From Methanosalsum sp. (GTDB lineage: Archaea > Halobacteriota > Methanosarcinia > Methanosarcinales > Methanosarcinaceae): a stretch of 9,282 nt of DNA. The notes beneath the pieces are model-generated. The model searched no databases, had not been told where the DNA came from, and saw nothing but the letters and a program-made list of their open reading frames with translations. The position numbers were made by a program, and so were the translations under genes. This document shows, one piece after another, positions 5,258-9,282 of the stretch. Every line of letters begins with the position of its first letter. Position 1 is the stretch's first letter. Where the stretch lies: the NCBI GenBank assembly GCA_007127385.1, contig SKZM01000143.1, positions 1-9,282 on the forward strand. The letters run 5' to 3'.

Positions 5258-7920
5258 AGCTGAAAAACCTTCAGATCGAAAATATCAGAAGTTATGAGAA
5301 TCTTGACATCTCCTTTGATGACGGGGTTACGGTCGTCTCAGGAAACAATGGCAGTGGAAAGTCCAGTCTTCTGGAGGCCTGCTTTATAGCTCTTTTTGGA
5401 AGCAGGGCCCTTACAAAGGATTATGTGATCGGGGATATGATCCGAAAAGGATCCTCAAAGGCGTCCATCAATCTTGAGTTTGAATATGATGGGAATATAT
5501 TTGAGATTGAACAGGCCTTCAGGATATCTTCAAAAACCGGACGTGCAACCAGTACCAGATCGGTTGTGAGATCCGCAGATGAGATTATTGCAGACCAGGC
5601 TACCCAGACATATGAATTTGTATGCAATATGCTTGGAATGGATGAGGAAGCATACAGAAACTGTGTTTATATAAGACAGGGTGAGATTGATGTACTCATA
5701 AATGCAAGGTCCCAGGATCGCCAGCGTATGATCGATGATCTGCTGCAGATCGGAAGACTTGAGGAGTACCAGGAAAGGTCAGTCAGCGCCAGGACCGGCA
5801 TAGGTCGCCACCAGAGATATGCTGATCAAAAGATCAGGGATATCAAATCTGAGATTGAAACAATCAGATCACAGGATCCTTATGATACCCTTTCTGCCCT
5901 TAAAGAGGAATCCAAAAAACTCCAGCTTAAAATCAGCCAGTTACAGGAGAAGAGAAATAAAGCCCTGGTGAAGATCAACAGTCTTGAAACCGATATCCGG
6001 GAATATGATAAGGTTATGGATGACCTGTCTTCTCTTAAAGGTCAACAAAAGAAGCTGATGGACAGAAAAGCATCTCTCTATCAGTCCATTGAGAGTTCAA
6101 GGGATAAGATCAGGTCATATAAAAGGGCGGTGAATGAACTTGAGGCTGAGAACCGGGAATTGAAGACCAATCTTGGAATATCTGCTAATTCAGAAGATAT
6201 GGGAACGGTTGTATCTGAAATCGAAACTTTTGAGCGCAATATAAGTGATAAAATAAATGGTCTGGATCATGAAACCAGTTCACTGGAAAAAGAAATGAAA
6301 CAGAAAAAGGAGTTACTTGAATCTCTGGAAAAACAGCTTGATTCAAAGAGCAGAAAGATCACTGAACTAAAGCGACATCTGGATTCAAAGTCCCGGGAAA
6401 TTGAGGATCTTGAAAGGTCTGTAAACCAGATGGAGCAGAAGAAGAATGATACAGTTGCTGAGGCCAGAGATCTTGGATTTTCACCTGAAAAGCTTGAAGA
6501 TATCGATGAGATCATGGGGCTTTTGAGAGATCAGCAAAAGCGACTACATGGAAACGAAAGCGGGATAAAGACCAGACTGGAAGAGCTGAATAAGAAAATA
6601 CAGACAAACCGGGAAATGCTGGAGAAAGGAATCTGTCCAACCTGCGGTCAGGATCTTGAAGGCTCTCCAGTCTCTAAAGAAGAGAATGAAGATCTCACGA
6701 AGGTGAAAGAATACTCCAGTGAACTATTGGATCTTGAAAGAAAACAGAAAGAGATCGAAGAGAGGATCAAAAAGGTAGATCTTGCAAGAAAACTGGACCG
6801 GAAACTGCAGGAATATACATATCAGAAACAGATAGCTGAGACAAATATCCAGTCAAACACAAAAGTGATTGATGATTACAAGAAACAAATTTTAGAGCTG
6901 GAAGGAGAAATTGTTTCATCAAAGGATCAAAAAGAAGAGGTGATCAAGGCTCTTGATTCACTCTCTGCCAGTTCCAGATCATTGAATTCCAGAAATATGG
7001 ATCTGAAAACAGAACACTCAAAGGTCCAGAAGAAACTTGATGGTATCAGACACATAATGAAAAATACTAACAAAATTCAGGAACATCTCAATAAAGCTGA
7101 ACAGCTTGAAAATGGTATCAGATCGGATCAGGATAAGGTGCAGATGCTGGAAGAGAATATCTCAGATCTCCAGAGGCGAATATCAGAGCTTAGAAAGAAG
7201 CTTGAAGCTGAGAATATAGATGAGATGAAGAATAACTACAGTCTCTACAGGAAAGCCTATGGTAACATGGGTAATGATATTGAGAAGCTGAATGAAAAAA
7301 TGAATGAGCTTTCAAGGCAGGAAGGAAAGCTTGAAGCTGATATCAGCCGGCTTTCTGTACTTGAGAAGGACCTTCATTTAATGATCAACCAGAAAAAGTA
7401 TCTTGAGAGGGTATATGAAGAAGGTCGATCACTGGAGGAGATGTATAAACGTCTCAGAACAGAACTTCGTCTAAAGAACATCGATGCCCTTGACGGCCTG
7501 ATGAATGAAATATTCTCATTCATGTATACCAACAATGCCTACGCCCGTATAGAACTGGACCATGACTACAATTTCACAGTCTATGAGAAGGATGGCACTC
7601 CACTGGAACCAAAGCTTTTAAGCGGAGGAGAGAGGGCAATATTTAATCTTGTACTCAGATGTGCCATCTATAGGCTCATGTCCATGGGTAGAGGAAATGA
7701 TTCAATTGACCTTCCTCCTCTGATAATGGACGAACCAACGGTATTTCTGGACCGGGGTCATATACACCAGCTCATAAAACTTATTGATATGATGCGCAAT
7801 GTAGGTGTAGGACAGATCCTGATCGTATCCCATGATGAATCCCTTATCGACTCGGCAGACCTTGTGTTCTCAGTTGAAAAGGACCCCGTGACAAACATTT
7901 CATTTATTTCAGCTGAATGA
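5254..7920 (+). CDS. rad50: Rad50, ABC-type ATPase of the Mre11-Rad50 complex
   Basis: Rad50 is an SMC-like ATPase whose heads clamp DNA with Mre11 and whose long arms join through a zinc hook. The 888-residue product has Walker A GNNGSGKSS (30-38) and Q-loop Q142 (YIRQGEID). Two long coiled-coil arms (about 180-455 and 470-740) flank the hook CPTCGQ (C461, C464), which sits almost at the midpoint. The signature LSGGER (S790), Walker B LPPLIMDEP with D826/E827, D-loop FLD (831-833) and switch H860 follow. Size and order fit archaeal Rad50, and no key residue is missing. The start is TTG at 5254. The first in-frame Met is residue 62, beyond Walker A, so TTG is needed. TTGA overlaps the mre11 stop by 4 bases. 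Confidence 0.97.
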   Translation: MKLKNLQIENIRSYENLDISFDDGVTVVSGNNGSGKSSLLEACFIALFGSRALTKDYVIGDMIRKGSSKASINLEFEYDGNIFEIEQAFRISSKTGRATSTRSVVRSADEIIADQATQTYEFVCNMLGMDEEAYRNCVYIRQGEIDVLINARSQDRQRMIDDLLQIGRLEEYQERSVSARTGIGRHQRYADQKIRDIKSEIETIRSQDPYDTLSALKEESKKLQLKISQLQEKRNKALVKINSLETDIREYDKVMDDLSSLKGQQKKLMDRKASLYQSIESSRDKIRSYKRAVNELEAENRELKTNLGISANSEDMGTVVSEIETFERNISDKINGLDHETSSLEKEMKQKKELLESLEKQLDSKSRKITELKRHLDSKSREIEDLERSVNQMEQKKNDTVAEARDLGFSPEKLEDIDEIMGLLRDQQKRLHGNESGIKTRLEELNKKIQTNREMLEKGICPTCGQDLEGSPVSKEENEDLTKVKEYSSELLDLERKQKEIEERIKKVDLARKLDRKLQEYTYQKQIAETNIQSNTKVIDDYKKQILELEGEIVSSKDQKEEVIKALDSLSASSRSLNSRNMDLKTEHSKVQKKLDGIRHIMKNTNKIQEHLNKAEQLENGIRSDQDKVQMLEENISDLQRRISELRKKLEAENIDEMKNNYSLYRKAYGNMGNDIEKLNEKMNELSRQEGKLEADISRLSVLEKDLHLMINQKKYLERVYEEGRSLEEMYKRLRTELRLKNIDALDGLMNEIFSFMYTNNAYARIELDHDYNFTVYEKDGTPLEPKLLSGGERAIFNLVLRCAIYRLMSMGRGNDSIDLPPLIMDEPTVFLDRGHIHQLIKLIDMMRNVGVGQILIVSHDESLIDSADLVFSVEKDPVTNISFISAE

Positions 7921-8007
7921 AGGTGGAAAAATGGGAGTTTGTCTGAATCAGAGATGACATTGATGAAAAGGATAAGCTACAGTTATCCTGAAAAACCAAA
8001 GAACTAA
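7921..8007 (+). other. two tiny overlapping reading frames after rad50
   Basis: AGGTGG (7921-7926) lies 4 bases before an ATG opening an 8-codon frame (7931-7957). Its stop overlaps, as ATGA, the ATG of a 17-codon frame ending in TAA (7954-8007). Both lie before the rad50 terminator and so are probably on the transcript. They may be a small coding element, a remnant of a lost gene, or chance. Confidence 0.2.
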
Positions 8008-8023
8008 AAAAGGTTCTTAAATA

Positions 8024-8075
8024 TTTTTTTCATATTCGTATTTTTACTTTTTTATACCTTGTATAAGGCTTTTTT
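8024..8075 (+). terminator. oligo-T terminator region of mre11-rad50
   Basis: T runs occur at 8024-8030 (seven), 8041-8045 (five), 8048-8053 (six) and 8070-8075 (six). The last follows a small stem, CCTT/AAGG (8057-8068), giving a weak intrinsic-type hairpin. Multiple U tracts are the normal archaeal termination signal. Confidence 0.65.
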
Positions 8076-8103
8076 CCGAAATCATAATTTTGAACTGTAT
8101 CAA

Positions 8104-8130
8104 TTCCGGTCTTTTGAATAGTGCCCGGAA
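8104..8130. promoter_or_regulatory. inverted repeat TTCCGG-n15-CCGGAA upstream of the coiled-coil gene
   Basis: Arms TTCCGG (8104-8109) and CCGGAA (8125-8130) lie about 38 bases upstream of the TATA candidate, an activator-type position. CCCGGAA here (8124-8130) is identical to 3449-3455 in the nurA divergent promoter. The arms are short and the role is unproven. Confidence 0.25.
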
Positions 8131-8165
8131 AAGTTTAATGCAGTAAAGGATACAATGTCACCATA

Positions 8166-8177
8166 AATTATATTATA
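8166..8177 (+). promoter_or_regulatory. TATA box candidate of the coiled-coil gene
   Basis: AAATTATATTATA is a good TATA element and predicts a start near 8197, giving a leader of about 55 bases. A second AT-rich stretch (8184-8192) is an alternative. The gap 7921-8251 thus holds the terminator, the inverted repeat and this promoter. Confidence 0.5.
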
Positions 8178-8241
8178 CGTTTTGAATATAATGTATCCAG
8201 ATACTCTGATTTTAATGAATATTATGGGATGAATGGTTTGC

Positions 8242-8246
8242 GAGGT
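8242..8246 (+). promoter_or_regulatory. GAGGT ribosome binding site
   Basis: GAGGT lies 5 bases before the ATG at 8252 and fixes that start. The same motif and spacing precede smc. Confidence 0.65.
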
Positions 8247-8251
8247 ATTGG

Positions 8252-9076
8252 ATGAACAATGAAAAAAGGGATCTTGTTATTGAGAGGCTTGAGCGCCAGC
8301 TGGCAGAAAAGGACAGGGAATTTGAACACATAAAAAAAACCGTAAAGGATTCAATTATTGACGAACTGCAGCGTGATATTCAGAATGATCCCGATGTCAA
8401 CGATCGTCTCAGGAAACTTGAATCCAGAGTTCAGGAGATCTCAAATAATCTCAATGGGGTTATGAACGAGCTCCTGGATCAGAAGTCAGTAATCAGGGCA
8501 CTCAAAAGCAGATATGAACAGGATAATGGGAACGATGCTGGTCTTAAGGCCCGGCAATCAAAACCTGATAATAGTTTCAGTGAAATACCTGGGTCATTTC
8601 CGTCCCGGCTACAGTCCTTTGAAACTGATTCTGTATCGGACCCCCCACGATCAGGAATGGAGTCCGCTGCTGTAAGGGAAGGGTCGTCTCAAAAACCAGA
8701 AACTGTAAGAAATCAAGAACAGCCTATCTCTGAAAGGACTGAAAAAAACGATCCCCTTGATGATAATGCACGCTTTAGGAAGGTCAGGTTCAATATACGC
8801 GATGCCCATAGTCAGCCGTCAGATCATAAGCATGCAGAAGAAAATAAGAACGATGAATCTGAATACATAATTGCAGAAAGTTGTGATAATCCTGATTTTA
8901 TCAACAACAGACCAAAAAATGCATCAAGTGACTATAAGAATGAAACATCCGAATATATTATAGCGGATGACAATAGAGCACGTAAAAAAAGAAAGGAATC
9001 TGAACAGGAATCTGTGGAAAGTCGTGAAGGAGAGGATGCAGTAATAACCACAACATACAGGAAAGAAAGATCCTGA
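8252..9076 (+). CDS. coiled-coil protein encoded before smc, function unknown
   Basis: I do not recognise the family. The 274-residue product has a helical, heptad-like N-terminus (about 5-90, e.g. VIERLERQLAEKD, then DRLRKLESRV to LKSRYE) that should form a coiled coil and oligomerise or bind a partner. From about 92 on it is polar, rich in S, E, D, N and K, and probably disordered. Two islands stand out. One is RFRKVRFNIRDA (174-185), basic with alternating hydrophobics. The other is a motif SEYIIA present at 203-208 and 233-238, each in an acidic setting, followed by a basic patch ARKKRK (242-247). It has no cysteine-based zinc site, signal peptide or membrane segment. The ribosome site is good. 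smc starts 77 bases downstream with an identical ribosome site, so a role with SMC in chromosome organisation is a reasonable inference only. Confidence 0.85.
   Translation: MNNEKRDLVIERLERQLAEKDREFEHIKKTVKDSIIDELQRDIQNDPDVNDRLRKLESRVQEISNNLNGVMNELLDQKSVIRALKSRYEQDNGNDAGLKARQSKPDNSFSEIPGSFPSRLQSFETDSVSDPPRSGMESAAVREGSSQKPETVRNQEQPISERTEKNDPLDDNARFRKVRFNIRDAHSQPSDHKHAEENKNDESEYIIAESCDNPDFINNRPKNASSDYKNETSEYIIADDNRARKKRKESEQESVESREGEDAVITTTYRKERS
8858..8965 (+). repeat. two copies of a SEYIIA peptide motif
   Basis: The codons at 8858-8875 and 8948-8965 both encode S-E-Y-I-I-A, followed by E-S and D-D. The spacing is 90 bases. Five of the six codons differ between copies, so the likeness is at the protein level rather than a recent DNA duplication. 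Confidence 0.75.
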
Positions 9077-9078
9077 GA

Positions 9079-9085
9079 TTTATAT
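9079..9085 (+). promoter_or_regulatory. TATA-like element before smc
   Basis: TTTATAT, just after the stop of the coiled-coil gene, predicts a start near 9108. It may give smc its own promoter in addition to read-through from the gene upstream. AT-rich DNA at 9111-9124 is an alternative. Confidence 0.3.
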
Positions 9086-9143
9086 GGACCTGAAATAAGA
9101 TAACTTCCAGTGATAATTTTATTTAGCATCCATCCAAAAAACA

Positions 9144-9148
9144 GAGGT
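9144..9148 (+). promoter_or_regulatory. smc ribosome binding site, GAGGT
   Basis: GAGGT lies 5 bases before the GTG at 9154 and supports this non-ATG start. Confidence 0.6.
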
Positions 9149-9153
9149 ATCGT

Positions 9154-9282
9154 GTGTATATCAAGCAAATAGAGTTTACGAATTTCAAATCTTTTGGTAA
9201 AAAGGTCAAGATTCCTTTTTTTGATGATTTCACTACCATTTCCGGCCCGAACGGAAGTGGTAAATCCAATATAATAGACGGT
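9154..9282 (+). CDS. smc: SMC chromosome segregation ATPase (N-terminal fragment)
   Basis: This is the start of the SMC ATPase that condenses and segregates chromosomes, cut by the window edge after 43 codons. [16 protein letters not shown] is the characteristic SMC N-terminal strand pattern, and Walker A GPNGSGKS lies at 31-38, followed by NIIDG. FKSFG after the first strand separates SMC from Rad50-type proteins, which have IRSY here. The start is GTG at 9154, chosen for the GAGGT site 5 bases upstream and because it begins directly at the conserved first strand. The full protein would be expected to be about 1,150-1,200 residues. Partners such as ScpA would lie beyond the window. Confidence 0.93.
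   Translation, partial: MYIKQIEFTNFKSFGKKVKIPFFDDFTTISGPNGSGKSNIIDG

Noticed and set aside
5840..7480. Low-complexity, K/E-rich stretch of rad50 as a possible repeat or disordered region
   Set aside because: It is the normal heptad coiled coil of Rad50, symmetric about the zinc hook at C461/C464.
8233..8262. 9-codon frame overlapping the start of the coiled-coil gene
   Set aside because: It has no ribosome site of its own, while GAGGT is well placed for the ATG at 8252.
8932..9168. 78-codon - strand frame near the smc start
   Set aside because: It overlaps the end of the coiled-coil gene and the smc start region, and has no ribosome site and no recognisable motif.
1..9282. Mobile element, CRISPR array or defence island
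   Set aside because: I saw no transposase, regularly spaced repeats, target-site duplications or defence genes. The content is conserved DNA repair and chromosome maintenance.

Overview
The window is archaeal and most likely from a methanogen of the Methanosarcinales. The evidence is the gene content (NurA, HerA, Mre11 and Rad50 in archaeal form, plus SMC), a tRNA-Lys with no encoded CCA, TATA-box promoters, oligo-T termini and moderate G+C. The order is inferred from protein style and gene order, not from a database search. Nearly the whole window is a genome-maintenance neighbourhood.

Layout, left to right. Bases 1-178 hold a possible 3' tail of a + strand gene and then no recognisable gene. 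A tRNA-Lys(CUU) lies on the - strand at 179-252. Two overlapping - strand genes follow: herA (344-2149, hexameric DNA translocase) and, upstream of it, nurA (2136-3410, nuclease). They read away from a short divergent promoter region (3411-3505). On the + strand come a 68-residue zinc-ribbon protein (3506-3712), mre11 (3875-5257) and rad50 (5254-7920), the last two overlapping by 4 nt. A 331-nt gap contains oligo-T terminators, a small inverted repeat, two tiny overlapping reading frames and a promoter. A 274-residue protein of unknown function follows (coiled-coil N-terminus, disordered C-terminal half), then the first 43 codons of smc.

How the genes work together. By family knowledge, Mre11-Rad50 senses and processes DNA ends, and the HerA-NurA motor-nuclease resects them to give 3' tails for RadA-mediated recombination. 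Many archaea keep all four genes in one operon. Here they form two divergent units that share a compact control region, with the zinc-ribbon gene inserted at the head of the mre11-rad50 side. SMC handles chromosome condensation and segregation, and the unknown coiled-coil protein just before it may act with it.

The most interesting points are these. Mre11 ends in a near-ideal PCNA-interacting (PIP) motif on an acidic flexible tail. The codons of that motif also supply the ribosome binding site of rad50, which starts with TTG. The unreported-looking pre-SMC protein carries a short motif, SEYIIA, twice exactly 30 residues apart and with different codons. The small zinc-ribbon protein is a candidate repair or regulatory partner. 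I saw no mobile element, CRISPR array or defence system.
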